Positions 1 to 7,866 of a DNA stretch of 64,000 nucleotides are shown here, in pieces. Each line of letters opens with the position of its first letter. Position 1 is the stretch's first letter. The notes beneath the pieces are model-generated. The model saw only the letters and a list, made by a program, of their open reading frames with translations, was not told where the DNA came from and ran no database searches. The stretch spans positions 124,001 through 188,000 of the forward strand of contig NZ_CANNDO010000004.1 of assembly GCF_947503385.1 (NCBI RefSeq). The letters are read 5' to 3'. The stretch is from an uncultured Tateyamaria sp. GTDB taxonomy: Bacteria > Pseudomonadota > Alphaproteobacteria > Rhodobacterales > Rhodobacteraceae. The translations under genes and the position numbers were made by a program.

Positions 1-75
1 GTCCAGTTCGCGGTAAGGTCCCCGCACCTCTTCGGTGCGGCCCCACATCTCGTCGAAATGACGTATCTCTGACAT
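1..75 (-). CDS. Circularly permuted ATP-grasp protein, N-terminus only (partial)
   Basis: Reading leftwards from an ATG at 75, the 25 visible codons begin MSEIRHFDEMWG and continue to a PYREL stretch. A FDEM start followed by a V-R-x-P-Y-x-x-L segment is what I expect at the start of the circularly permuted type 2 ATP-grasp family (DUF404/407), peptide-ligase-like proteins often clustered with an alpha-E and a transglutaminase-like gene. The gene leaves the window, so neither the catalytic part nor the neighbours can be checked. The call rests on a very short stretch. Confidence 0.5.
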   Translation of the reverse strand, partial: MSEIRHFDEMWGRTEEVRGPYRELD

Positions 76-275
76 GCTCCGACCCTAGACCAGACGTGGC
101 CAAGGTTACAAGCAAACAGCGGACCGGCCTTGCGAAACCGGGCAAAATGCCAAAATTATCAGCGATTTGATGCGAGAAGTTCAGGTCGCACACGCTTGCG
201 TTCGCGCGGCGCAGCCCGTGGTCGACAATGGTCGGCCCGACCCCGGCGTATGCGGGATCAGGCCAGAGGTTCAGA

Positions 276-920
276 TCACGACCGTGACGGATAAATCCCC
301 TCAAGCGCGATGCACACTGTCATCGCCAAGAAAGGCTGTTCGTTCGTCGCAGATAGCGCGCCGCCGCTGTTGGAGATCGCAGCGCTGGATTCAAATTCAA
401 CCGACCCATCGCCCATTTCGACGGGCGGAGTCGACGCGTCCGCATAGATCGAAGTGCCCGACGGGAACGTCGAATAATACGCGTTCGCCGGGTCCGTCGT
501 GCTGGGTGCCGCGGCGCTGGCAACTGTGTTGCCCCGGATATCGCCCGTGACGCTGTGGGTGTGGTTCGCCATGGTCGTGACGTTCATCGTGGTTGTGGTC
601 GCACCGCCGACCTGGCCCATGGTCCGCGTGGACAAGCCCGGACCGTTGCCATAACCGACGCTGCCCCGACCGTTCAGGTTGGGCAATCCCATGGTGGTGC
701 GCCCGTCCCCGCCGTATATCGTTCCAATCAACGAAAAGAGCGCGGTGTGGCTGGAAATTTGCAGAAGCTGACCGTTTGCCGGAGCCCAGCCACGCGGGCA
801 AAAGTTTTCGCCAAAGGTCTGGATCGTGCCGATGAACGGGTTTGCACCCGCGGCAACAGGTGCCGGGGCAATGCTGGCCGCAAGTGCAGCCGCCGCGATA
901 GTCGAAAGAATGTGTTTCAT
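276..920 (-). CDS. Secreted tail-collar domain protein, copy A
   Basis: 214 residues. An N-terminal signal peptide (MKHILSTIAAAALAASIAPAPVAAG, cut after about residue 25) is followed by a phage tail collar (MdpB-like) domain. Diagnostic pieces are NFCPRGWAPANGQLL, then LFSLIGTIYGGDGRTT and GLPNLNGRG, with an N-H-T-H motif further on. It is the last of three tandem paralogues transcribed leftwards; the gap to copy B is 35 bases, so one transcript is likely. In the family the domain is a fibre or collar fold; a role for exported free-standing copies is not established. No phage gene lies nearby. Confidence 0.85.
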   Translation of the reverse strand: MKHILSTIAAAALAASIAPAPVAAGANPFIGTIQTFGENFCPRGWAPANGQLLQISSHTALFSLIGTIYGGDGRTTMGLPNLNGRGSVGYGNGPGLSTRTMGQVGGATTTTMNVTTMANHTHSVTGDIRGNTVASAAAPSTTDPANAYYSTFPSGTSIYADASTPPVEMGDGSVEFESSAAISNSGGALSATNEQPFLAMTVCIALEGIYPSRS

Positions 921-955
921 AACGTTATCCTAAGTCTCGAATGCTGCTGAGGGCT

Positions 956-1597
956 TCAGTTGCGGCTTGGGTAAATGCCAAACAGTGCGACACAGTACCG
1001 GTGCACCAGAAACGGAGCCATGTTGTTCTGTTGCAGGTTCTGGCCACTGTTGCTGAGCCGGGTTGTGCTCACGTCAACCGTAATGTCACCATCTGCCATC
1101 TGAACAAGGTTCGTCGCATCCGTGGTATACGCGCCCGTACCTGACAGAACACCGATGAAGTTGCCCGTTGGGTCACCGGAGGAACTGGCCGACGTGCTGG
1201 CCGCCATACGCGCGCTCAGGACACCTGTCACGCCATGCGAGTGCTGCGGCATGGTGTTTTGCGTGGCTTGTGTCGTCTCCTGCCCGGTCTTGGCACCCAG
1301 CCGATATGTGGTCAGGCCCGGCCCGGTGCCATCATTGATCGGCACTCGCCCGCGCAGGTCCGGCAGGCCAAAGGTCGTACGACCGTCGCCGCCATAAATC
1401 GTCCCATAAAGCGAAAACAGGGCGTCATTCGATGACACAGCCAGCAACTGACCAGCCGCATCCGCCCATCCGCGTGGACAAAAGTTGAAACCAAATGCGC
1501 GTATTTCCCCAACAAAGGGGTCGTCTGCGTAAACGGGCGCAGCGGGCGCCATATAGGCTGTGACGGCGGCTGCGATTGCAATAATACTCTTTTTCAT
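956..1597 (-). CDS. Secreted tail-collar domain protein, copy B
   Basis: 213 residues with a signal peptide (MKKSIIAIAAAVTAYMAPAAPVYA, predicted cleavage near residue 24). The mature part repeats the pattern of its neighbours: FNFCPRGWADAAGQLL, LFSLYGTIYGGDGRTT, GLPDLRGRVPI, and a central Q-H-S-H-G-V-T-G segment. The paralogue C lies 26 bases upstream and A 35 bases downstream, on the same strand. The three proteins share scaffold residues but differ in the middle and C-terminal parts, which in this fold are the variable, ligand-facing portions. Function unknown. Confidence 0.85.
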   Translation of the reverse strand: MKKSIIAIAAAVTAYMAPAAPVYADDPFVGEIRAFGFNFCPRGWADAAGQLLAVSSNDALFSLYGTIYGGDGRTTFGLPDLRGRVPINDGTGPGLTTYRLGAKTGQETTQATQNTMPQHSHGVTGVLSARMAASTSASSSGDPTGNFIGVLSGTGAYTTDATNLVQMADGDITVDVSTTRLSNSGQNLQQNNMAPFLVHRYCVALFGIYPSRN

Positions 1598-1623
1598 TTC
1601 CGTAATTCCTTTTCTCGCGCCAA

Positions 1624-2274
1624 TCAGTTCCGCGACGGGAACAGACCTTGCAAAGCGATGCAGTGCGTCAATGCGAGGATGGGCTGAATGTTCGTTTCTG
1701 CTTGGCTCGCGCCAGAGTTGGTCACGGTGATGTTTTCCAAGGTCAAATTCACCGACCGGTCGCCCATCAACGTCTCAGAGCTTTGATCGGTGGCATAGAT
1801 TCGCTGCGAGGCAGGAAATTTCGCCAGCGTCTTGCCGGTCGGATCATTCGAGCTTGGCGCGTTGGAAGACGCGCGCACATCCGCAGTCGGAAGGGCCGTA
1901 ATCATGTGGTTGTGCGTGGCCAATTGGGTCTGGTTCAGGTTTACGGTTTCCGTACCCCCACGTTGCCCCCAAGTGTAGTCCGTGCTGGTCCCCGACAATA
2001 CGCCGGTGCCGACCACATGGCGCGACCGCAGGTCAGGCAGCCCAAAGCTGGTGCGCCCGTCGCCGCCATATGTCGTGCCCAGCAGCGAATAGAGCGACTG
2101 GTTCTCGTTGATCGGCAGAATCTGTCCGTCCGCACGCGCCCAGCCCCGTGGGCAAAAGTTAAAGCCGACAATCATGATATCGCCGAGCATTGGATCTGAA
2201 CCGGCCTGCGCTGGCGCTGCTGGCGACAAACCCGCCAAGGCCAACGCCAGAATCCCCGTCTTAATCAGTTTCAT
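1624..2274 (-). CDS. Secreted tail-collar domain protein, copy C
   Basis: 216 residues. I place the start at the ATG at 2274 rather than 33 bases further upstream because AAGGA sits 7 bases before it and the protein then opens with a clean signal peptide (MKLIKTGILALALAGLSPAAPAQA). The tail-collar signature is intact: FNFCPRGWARADGQILP, LYSLLGTTYGGDGRTS, GLPDLRSRHVV. First gene of the three-gene set, so its upstream region should hold the promoter; a perfect 7-bp dyad lies 42-58 bases ahead of the ATG. Confidence 0.85.
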   Translation of the reverse strand: MKLIKTGILALALAGLSPAAPAQAGSDPMLGDIMIVGFNFCPRGWARADGQILPINENQSLYSLLGTTYGGDGRTSFGLPDLRSRHVVGTGVLSGTSTDYTWGQRGGTETVNLNQTQLATHNHMITALPTADVRASSNAPSSNDPTGKTLAKFPASQRIYATDQSSETLMGDRSVNLTLENITVTNSGASQAETNIQPILALTHCIALQGLFPSRN

Positions 2275-2588
2275 GATGAAATCCTTTTTCAAAAGTGTTG
2301 GTTCCACAGTCTGAGCTTAACCACAGGTTAAGTTCTCACAAAGACAGAAATTTTGCGTGGCAATGTCTGAATTTACTAGACACATGTTTTATATAATAAA
2401 ATTCAGCGTCCAGGTGCGCGACAGCACCTTCGATCACCGCCTATCCTCATCCCTGACGGGAATCGTCCAGTAACCAAAGGTTGAATGTCATTTTTGGCCA
2501 TCTCAACCCTGACTCCGCGTTCATATTTTGTTAATACTTGGGTCATTGCACCAGCGTCCTCAGTTCGAGGCGCGCTGCCGGAATAGAG
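2275..2588. promoter_or_regulatory. Divergent intergenic region between tail-collar and WbqC-like genes
   Basis: A 314-base stretch without a gene, AT-rich compared with its surroundings, that must carry promoters in both directions. It contains two inverted repeats: CTTAACC-aca-GGTTAAG at 2316-2332, close to the tail-collar start, and CTGAATTT/AAATTCAG at 2367-2374 and 2399-2406 flanking a run of A/T. No convincing -35/-10 pair could be assigned by eye. Confidence 0.5.
2316..2332. promoter_or_regulatory. Dyad upstream of tail-collar operon
   Basis: Perfect inverted repeat with 7-base arms CTTAACC and GGTTAAG around ACA, ending 42 bases before the copy C start codon. Size and position fit a repressor or activator half-site pair, but a short hairpin in the leader is equally possible. 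Confidence 0.4.
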
Positions 2589-3296
2589 ATGTCAGTCAAG
2601 ACCATTGCCATTATGCAGCCCTATTTTTTCCCGTATCTCGGATACCTGGGTTTGATGGCACATGCGGACGAGTTTGTGGTTTTGGATTGTGTGCAGTTCC
2701 CCCGTCGCGGTCGGGTGCATCGGTGTCAGGTGCCCGGACCACACGCGAGCGAACGCTGGCTGACGTTGCCCGTGGCCCATGCGCCGCAATCGGCCCGCAT
2801 CTGCGATATGCAATTCCAGTCGGACGCCGCCCGCCGGTGGCAAACGCGACTGACACTGCACCCGTGGGCGCAGAATGGCACGGGTTCTGCGTGGACCGAA
2901 ACGCTTCTGGATCTATTGGTGATCCGGGGCGCATCCCTTGGTGACTATCTGCTGGAACAACTGGTGTTCCTGCGCGATGCACTGGGGCTGAATTGCGCGA
3001 TCACGCGCAGTTCAGACCTTGGCATTGATCCCGCAAAGCGCGGGTCGGAACGCTTGGCAGCCATTGCAGGCGCGCGTGGTGCCGCACGTTACGTGAACGC
3101 GCCGGGCGGTCGGTCACTGTATTGTGCAGATCAATTCGCGCAGCACGGCCTCGATCTTGCGTTTCTGCCCGACTATACGGGTCCGTTCAGGCATTTGCTG
3201 CCCGCCCTTATGCGGGACGATATTGGCCATATGACACAAGACCTCGCACGCTACGCGGCAGAACCGCTTGTCAAGGCGGAGGGTGCCAATGCCTGA
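2589..3296 (+). CDS. WbqC-like family protein
   Basis: 235 residues from the ATG at 2589. The opening IAIMQPYFFPYLGYLGL and the following DEFVVLDCVQF are the hallmark of the WbqC-like family, found in O-antigen and other surface-sugar loci next to aminotransferases; its chemistry is not settled. The usual N-R-N-R-I stretch after that is degenerate here (RRGRVHRCQV), so activity could be altered. The last codons overlap the start of the DegT-type aminotransferase gene by 8 bases, which implies translational coupling and a shared pathway. Confidence 0.8.
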   Translation: MSVKTIAIMQPYFFPYLGYLGLMAHADEFVVLDCVQFPRRGRVHRCQVPGPHASERWLTLPVAHAPQSARICDMQFQSDAARRWQTRLTLHPWAQNGTGSAWTETLLDLLVIRGASLGDYLLEQLVFLRDALGLNCAITRSSDLGIDPAKRGSERLAAIAGARGAARYVNAPGGRSLYCADQFAQHGLDLAFLPDYTGPFRHLLPALMRDDIGHMTQDLARYAAEPLVKAEGANA

Positions 3297-4419
3297 CAGC
3301 TCACAACTGGTCACACGCATTCCCGTTCTGCGCCCCGAACTGCCGACGACGGACGCATTGGTGCCCTATCTGCGCAGCCTCGAAGACAGTCGCATTTACA
3401 CCAATAACGGACCGATGGTGCTGCGGCTTGAGCAACGGCTGAGCGCGTATTTCGGCCAGCCCAAGGGGGGCGTGACCGCTGCCGCATCTGGCACTGCCGC
3501 GCTGATCGGCGCCATTCTGACCAAGGCGGGCCGGGCCACCACGGGCAAGCCCATCGCGCTTTGCGCATCCTTCACCTTTGTTGCGTCGGCCACGGCTGCA
3601 CAGAACTGTGGCTATGCTCCGCATTTTGTCGACATCTCACCTGACCACTGGGCGCTCGACCCGGACAGCCTGCACAACCATCCACGGCTGCACGAGGCCG
3701 GGCTTGTGGTTGTCACCGCCCCCTTCGGGCGGCTGGTCGATCTGGCCGCGTGGGAGGCGTTCGAGGCGCGCACCGGGGTGCCGGTTGTGGTCGACTGCGC
3801 CGCCGGGTTCGATGTCATGGTGCGGGCAAACGCGCCTCTGTCGAAAACCATTCCGGTCGCGGTCAGCTTTCACGCAACCAAGGCCTTTGGCTGCGGTGAG
3901 GGCGGCGCGGTGTTCAGCGCCGATCCGGACTTTGCCTTGCGGTGCCACCGGGCCGTAAACAACGGATTTCTGGGGTGTCGTCAGGTGATTGGCGACAACA
4001 CCAACGGCAAGATGAGCGAATACCACGCCTGTGTCGGTATGGCCGAACTGGACCGCTGGGCGCACAAGCAGACGCGGTACGAGGCGATGGCGACCACATA
4101 CCGCAACGCCTTTCGCACGGTCGGACTGGCTGACCGCATCCATGTTGGGGGCGAGGTGTCTGCCGTCTATGCGCTTTGCCACTGTCCGGACGCGATGAGC
4201 GCAGAGACGCTGCGCATGGCGTTGGCCTATGACGGCTATGAAACGCGGTTTTGGTATGGTGCAGGTCTGCACGCCGAACAGGGGTTCGGCCCTTACACAC
4301 ATGACCCGATGCCAAATACCGACACGCTCGCCTCGCAACTGGTGGGTTTGCCGGCCTATCTCGACCTGCCCGACGCAGAGATGGAGCAGATCGCAGCCAC
4401 CGTGGCCCGCGTGATCTAA
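3289..4419 (+). CDS. DegT/DnrJ/EryC1-type PLP aminotransferase
   Basis: 376 residues. The ATG at 3289 is chosen because GGAGG at 3275-3280 precedes it and it overlaps the WbqC-like stop. The fold-type I sugar aminotransferase pattern is clear: SRIYTNNGPMVLRLEQRL near the N-terminus, a TAALIGAIL segment after A-A-S-G-T, DCAAGFD as the PLP-nitrogen aspartate region, and SFHATKAFGCGEGGA carrying the Schiff-base lysine. Members transfer an amino group to nucleotide-linked keto-sugars. Its stop codon overlaps the stop of the convergent acyltransferase by four bases. Confidence 0.88.
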   Translation: MPDSSQLVTRIPVLRPELPTTDALVPYLRSLEDSRIYTNNGPMVLRLEQRLSAYFGQPKGGVTAAASGTAALIGAILTKAGRATTGKPIALCASFTFVASATAAQNCGYAPHFVDISPDHWALDPDSLHNHPRLHEAGLVVVTAPFGRLVDLAAWEAFEARTGVPVVVDCAAGFDVMVRANAPLSKTIPVAVSFHATKAFGCGEGGAVFSADPDFALRCHRAVNNGFLGCRQVIGDNTNGKMSEYHACVGMAELDRWAHKQTRYEAMATTYRNAFRTVGLADRIHVGGEVSAVYALCHCPDAMSAETLRMALAYDGYETRFWYGAGLHAEQGFGPYTHDPMPNTDTLASQLVGLPAYLDLPDAEMEQIAATVARVI

Positions 4420-5087
4420 CCCAGCAGCCGCCGGGCAAAGCGACCCGCCGCACCGCGCAACGTACGCACCGGGCTTTGCTGCACGAAATCGCCTGCCCCG
4501 ATATCCGTCAGAACGGTCGCGCCCGCGCCGATGATACTGCCCGCCGCGACAGTCCGGTTGTCGATTACCCCGCTTTGCCCGCCGAAAAAGCACCCCTCCC
4601 CCACGTGACACCCGCCTGCGATGCCCACCTGAGAGGTGATGAAACAGTGATCCCCGATCACGCTGTGGTGTCCGATGTGGTTGTTGCTCCAGATAACGAC
4701 GTTGTTGCCGATGCGGGCAAAAGGCTGGATGACGTTCTGTTCAAGGATCAGACAGTTCTCTCCGATCTCTTCGGTATAGACATGCGCCGCCGGGTGCACA
4801 AAACTGAGGAATTCATAGCCGCGCGCCTTGCCTTCGAGATAGCGCGCCCTGCGGAACCGATTGAGGTCGCGGTAGCTGATCGGACCAAAAAGAAGCCCAT
4901 CCGTTGGCTTGAAATGCGTCTCCAGCGTTTCCCAATCGTACACGGGCCGCCCCATGCACGTGGTCTGACCGTTGCGGTAGGCCGCATCAATCACATAGCC
5001 CGCCACCTCATGCGCGCTGTCACGTTCAAGGTACACCGTGACCGTCTGGGCCAGTTGTCCCGTACCAAAAAGAATGACTGACGCCAT
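4416..5087 (-). CDS. NeuD-like sugar O/N-acyltransferase (left-handed beta-helix)
   Basis: 223 residues. The N-terminal third is a Rossmann-like PglD/NeuD nucleotide-binding lobe (SVILFGTGQLAQTV). From about residue 110 come hexapeptide repeats: IGENCLILEQNVIQPF, IGNNVVIWSNNHIGHH, IGDHCFITSQVGIAGG, VGEGCFFGGQSGV. The NHIGHHSVIG stretch holds the conserved histidine expected to act as general base. Together with the convergent aminotransferase it fits acylation of an amino sugar on a surface glycan. The C-terminus is basic and arginine-rich. Confidence 0.85.
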   Translation of the reverse strand: MASVILFGTGQLAQTVTVYLERDSAHEVAGYVIDAAYRNGQTTCMGRPVYDWETLETHFKPTDGLLFGPISYRDLNRFRRARYLEGKARGYEFLSFVHPAAHVYTEEIGENCLILEQNVIQPFARIGNNVVIWSNNHIGHHSVIGDHCFITSQVGIAGGCHVGEGCFFGGQSGVIDNRTVAAGSIIGAGATVLTDIGAGDFVQQSPVRTLRGAAGRFARRLLG

Positions 5088-5112
5088 CGCACCACCGTTT
5101 GATCAACCGGCG

Positions 5113-6711
5113 TCAGGCCGCCGGAACATCACTGTCCCTGACAGGGGCCACGCCGTAAAGGCTGATCCCGTCGCGGGCGGTGTTGGCCGCCTTGCGGGTC
5201 AGGGTGTAATGATGCCAGTGCAAGGCGCAGAGCGACAGAAACGCCTGTAGGGACATTGCACCGCGCGGCATCATTCGGAACTGGCGCGCATACATGGCCG
5301 CACCCGCGCGCAGCATATCCTGTCGGTGCATCGCCATCCCAAGCCGCACGGCAAGCGTGGCACTGGCCCAAAACCCCTTGACCACGGCACCCAACCGCGC
5401 GCCTGTGCTGCGCAGTTTTATTCGTTGTTCCAACAGCTTGGAGGGCGGCGTCAAATTGCGCCGCACACGCCCGAAAAACGCGTCCGCCTCATATAGTTGT
5501 CGTTGTATCTCCGTGCAGCCTGACACCAGTTGGTCCCGCGTCATCCGCGCTGGTTCAAAATTGCACAGCGGATCATCGGGGCGCAGCCTGTTGGCCGCGT
5601 TCAACCGGTCGTGCAACGGGGTCTTTGGCAGCGCGGTGAGCGTGCCAAGGGCCGCCTGCCCGATATTGTTGTCCTCAATGAACCGCAGCTGTTCATCAAA
5701 GATGCTGTCGTCATCCTCGTCAAATCCCACAATGAACCCGGCCGACACCACGATGCCCGCATCACGGATACGCGCCAGTTTGTCCGCCATCGAATCGCCT
5801 CGGATGTTTTGCAGCTTGCGGGTCTCTGCCAGCGATGCCGCGCGCGGGCTTTCGATGCCGATAAAGACATCGCGGAAATTGGCCCGGTACATCATGTCGA
5901 GCAGATCAGGATCATCAGCAAGGTTCAGTGTCGCCTCGGTGCTGAGCGTCAGCGGATAGCCATGACGTTCCTGCCACGCGATGATTTCCGGCAGCAGCTG
6001 TTTCACGGCCACTTTGTTGCCAATGAAATTGTCGTCGACGATAAAACAGGTGCCAAAGCCCGCCTGCCGGACCCGCTCCAGTTCCTCGATCACCTGTGCT
6101 GGGGCCTTGACCCGCGGGCGGCGGCCAAAAATCACGATGATGTCGCAGAATTCGCAGGTAAAGGGGCACCCGCGCGAATATTGCAGGGACGCCGCGACAT
6201 AGTGCTTGCTTTGTGCCGTGTCGAACTGTGCGGGCGGCAAGGTGGTCATGTCGGTGGCGTCGGCCTGTTCGTATCGTCCTTCGGGCGGTCCGCCTTGGGC
6301 CAGCGTTTCGATATAGCCGGGCCATGTGGTGTCCGCCTCGCCCACAAAAACTGTGTCACAGAGCCCGTCAAAGAACCCCTCGTCAATCGAGGCATAGGGC
6401 CCGCCCACGATGACCTGCGCATCATGGCCGCGCAGACCCAGCAGGATTTCCCGCATCCGGTCCCGCTGTACGATCATCCCGGTGAGGCCAATCACGTCAA
6501 ATCGCTTGAGCGCCTCGAAATCTATCGGCTCGACAGCCTCGTCGATCAGCGTCACTTGATGCGGCTCTGGCACAAGTGCCGCCAGCAACGGCAGTCCTCC
6601 TGTCATCATCCATGCCCGTTTGTCCCCCGGCATCAACGGAAGTGCGTGTTCGCGCCCCCAGAATGACGGCTCGAAACGTGGACTGATCAAACAGATCGAC
6701 AACGCCTTCAA
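5113..6711 (-). CDS. B12-binding domain radical SAM protein (DUF4070-type)
   Basis: About 532 residues from a TTG at 6711 that has GGAG nine bases upstream; a TTG at 6792 would add 27 poorly conserved residues and has no ribosome site. Domain order: cobalamin-binding-like Rossmann lobe (residues about 5-135, ICLISPRFEPSFWG then VIVGGPYASIDEGFF), radical SAM barrel with the cluster motif CPFTCEFC, VDDNFIGN and IGIESPR, then a DUF4070-like tail. The usual D-x-H-x-x-G cobalamin ligand motif is not apparent. HpnP (hopanoid C-2 methylase) has this layout, but no hopanoid gene is near, so the substrate is open. Confidence 0.82.
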   Translation of the reverse strand: MKALSICLISPRFEPSFWGREHALPLMPGDKRAWMMTGGLPLLAALVPEPHQVTLIDEAVEPIDFEALKRFDVIGLTGMIVQRDRMREILLGLRGHDAQVIVGGPYASIDEGFFDGLCDTVFVGEADTTWPGYIETLAQGGPPEGRYEQADATDMTTLPPAQFDTAQSKHYVAASLQYSRGCPFTCEFCDIIVIFGRRPRVKAPAQVIEELERVRQAGFGTCFIVDDNFIGNKVAVKQLLPEIIAWQERHGYPLTLSTEATLNLADDPDLLDMMYRANFRDVFIGIESPRAASLAETRKLQNIRGDSMADKLARIRDAGIVVSAGFIVGFDEDDDSIFDEQLRFIEDNNIGQAALGTLTALPKTPLHDRLNAANRLRPDDPLCNFEPARMTRDQLVSGCTEIQRQLYEADAFFGRVRRNLTPPSKLLEQRIKLRSTGARLGAVVKGFWASATLAVRLGMAMHRQDMLRAGAAMYARQFRMMPRGAMSLQAFLSLCALHWHHYTLTRKAANTARDGISLYGVAPVRDSDVPAA

Positions 6712-6869
6712 AGCAACGTGCTCCGTCGTTTTGTGCAGTGGCGCGAACGCCCCAAATTGCGGTCCAAAAACCGCGTCCCCCCGGACAGTCAAAGTTTAGT
6801 TCACAACGGGGTGCTGCGCAAATTATCCCGACGAAATACAACCGAATAGGCCAGTATTTATGGACATTT

Positions 6870-6886
6870 AAGGAGCGAACATGTGA
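6870..6886 (+). promoter_or_regulatory. Strong ribosome site followed by a start-stop (ATG TGA)
   Basis: AAGGAG at 6870-6875 is followed five bases later by ATG at 6881 and immediately TGA at 6884. The real gene starts 16 bases downstream with its own AGGGGG. A minimal start-stop reading frame can hold a ribosome on the leader and tune downstream translation; it may also be chance. Confidence 0.35.
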
Positions 6887-6896
6887 AAGGGGGTGT

Positions 6897-7853
6897 ATGA
6901 ATTCCCGCTGGCGTAGAATGTCGCGGATCCTTGAGGTCCCAAGCGATCATCCATGGTGGGTGACACATGCGCAAATGCCGACGGTGACCAAGGTGAACGG
7001 CGCCCATTGGCGAATCTGTCTGGCCGGGCGTGACGTGCAAAACCGTTCCAATATTATCGTGGCAGATGTCGATCCGACCCAAGGCATGAAAGTGCTGTCG
7101 GTCAGCCAGGATTTGCCGTTGGCCTTTGGCGGGCCCGGCGCGCTTGACCGGGACGGCGTGGGTGTCTCATGCGCCATTGACCATGAGGGCGCGCAGTTGT
7201 GGGTTGGCGGTGGTATGAATGTGCGCGATCATCCGCATTACAGGATTTCGACCTTTTGGCTCAGCAGCCCTGATGGCGGGCGCAGTTTCCAGAAACTGGC
7301 CAGACCGCCGATCCTGGTCGCGGGTGACGACAACCCGCTGGGCGGCGGCATCGCGGATATCCTGCGGATCGGCGGGCGCTGGCACATGTGGTTTACCAGT
7401 ATGCGCAACTGGCGCAGCACCAATGGTGGCCCGTCCGAGCCGACCTATGACATTCGCCATGCCGTTTCGGACGATTTGCAGCACTGGACACAAGACACCG
7501 CACCGGCCATCGCACTCGCCCGCCCGCGCGAGGCTGGCATCGTGCGGCCATGCGTTCTGTCGACCGCAGACGGCTTTGAGATGTGGTATTCCGTCCGCGG
7601 ACCAGAGCACCGAACAGACCCTGCCAGCCGCGCCTACCGCATTGGGTATGCCACGTCTTCGGATGCAGCCGCTTGGACGCGCAGGGACACCGGTTTCAGC
7701 TTTGAAAACCCGCCGGAGCACGGCGATTGGGACAGCGATATGCAATGCTATCCGCACGTGGTCCAAGAGGACGGGCAACGCTACCTGTTCTATTGCGGGA
7801 ACGGGTTTGGACGCAGCGGCATCGGCTATGCCGTCGAGGTCGCGGCGGATTGA
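6897..7853 (+). CDS. Five-bladed beta-propeller glycosidase-like protein
   Basis: 318 residues from ATG 6897, which has AGGGGG just upstream; an ATG at 6918 is a possible alternative. The sequence shows repeated propeller strands typical of the GH43/GH32/GH130-like fold: DHPWWVTHAQMPTV, GRWHMWFTSMRNW, GFEMWYSVRGPEH, RIGYATSSDAAAW, and QRYLFYCGNGFGRSGIGYA. No signal peptide is evident, so it likely acts inside the cell, perhaps as a phosphorylase or sugar-binding protein. Divergent from the radical SAM gene and convergent with the glycosyltransferase. Catalytic residues cannot be assigned from this reading. Confidence 0.7.
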   Translation: MNSRWRRMSRILEVPSDHPWWVTHAQMPTVTKVNGAHWRICLAGRDVQNRSNIIVADVDPTQGMKVLSVSQDLPLAFGGPGALDRDGVGVSCAIDHEGAQLWVGGGMNVRDHPHYRISTFWLSSPDGGRSFQKLARPPILVAGDDNPLGGGIADILRIGGRWHMWFTSMRNWRSTNGGPSEPTYDIRHAVSDDLQHWTQDTAPAIALARPREAGIVRPCVLSTADGFEMWYSVRGPEHRTDPASRAYRIGYATSSDAAAWTRRDTGFSFENPPEHGDWDSDMQCYPHVVQEDGQRYLFYCGNGFGRSGIGYAVEVAAD

Positions 7854-7866
7854 ACGCACAGTCCGT

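Noticed and set aside
276..2274. Tail-collar genes as prophage remnant
   Set aside because: All have signal peptides and no phage structural, integrase or lysis gene lies near; independent exported proteins are the better reading.
5113..6711. Radical SAM gene as hopanoid C-2 methylase HpnP
   Set aside because: Domain order fits, but no squalene or hopanoid gene is nearby and the neighbours are sugar-related; kept as a generic B12-binding radical SAM protein.
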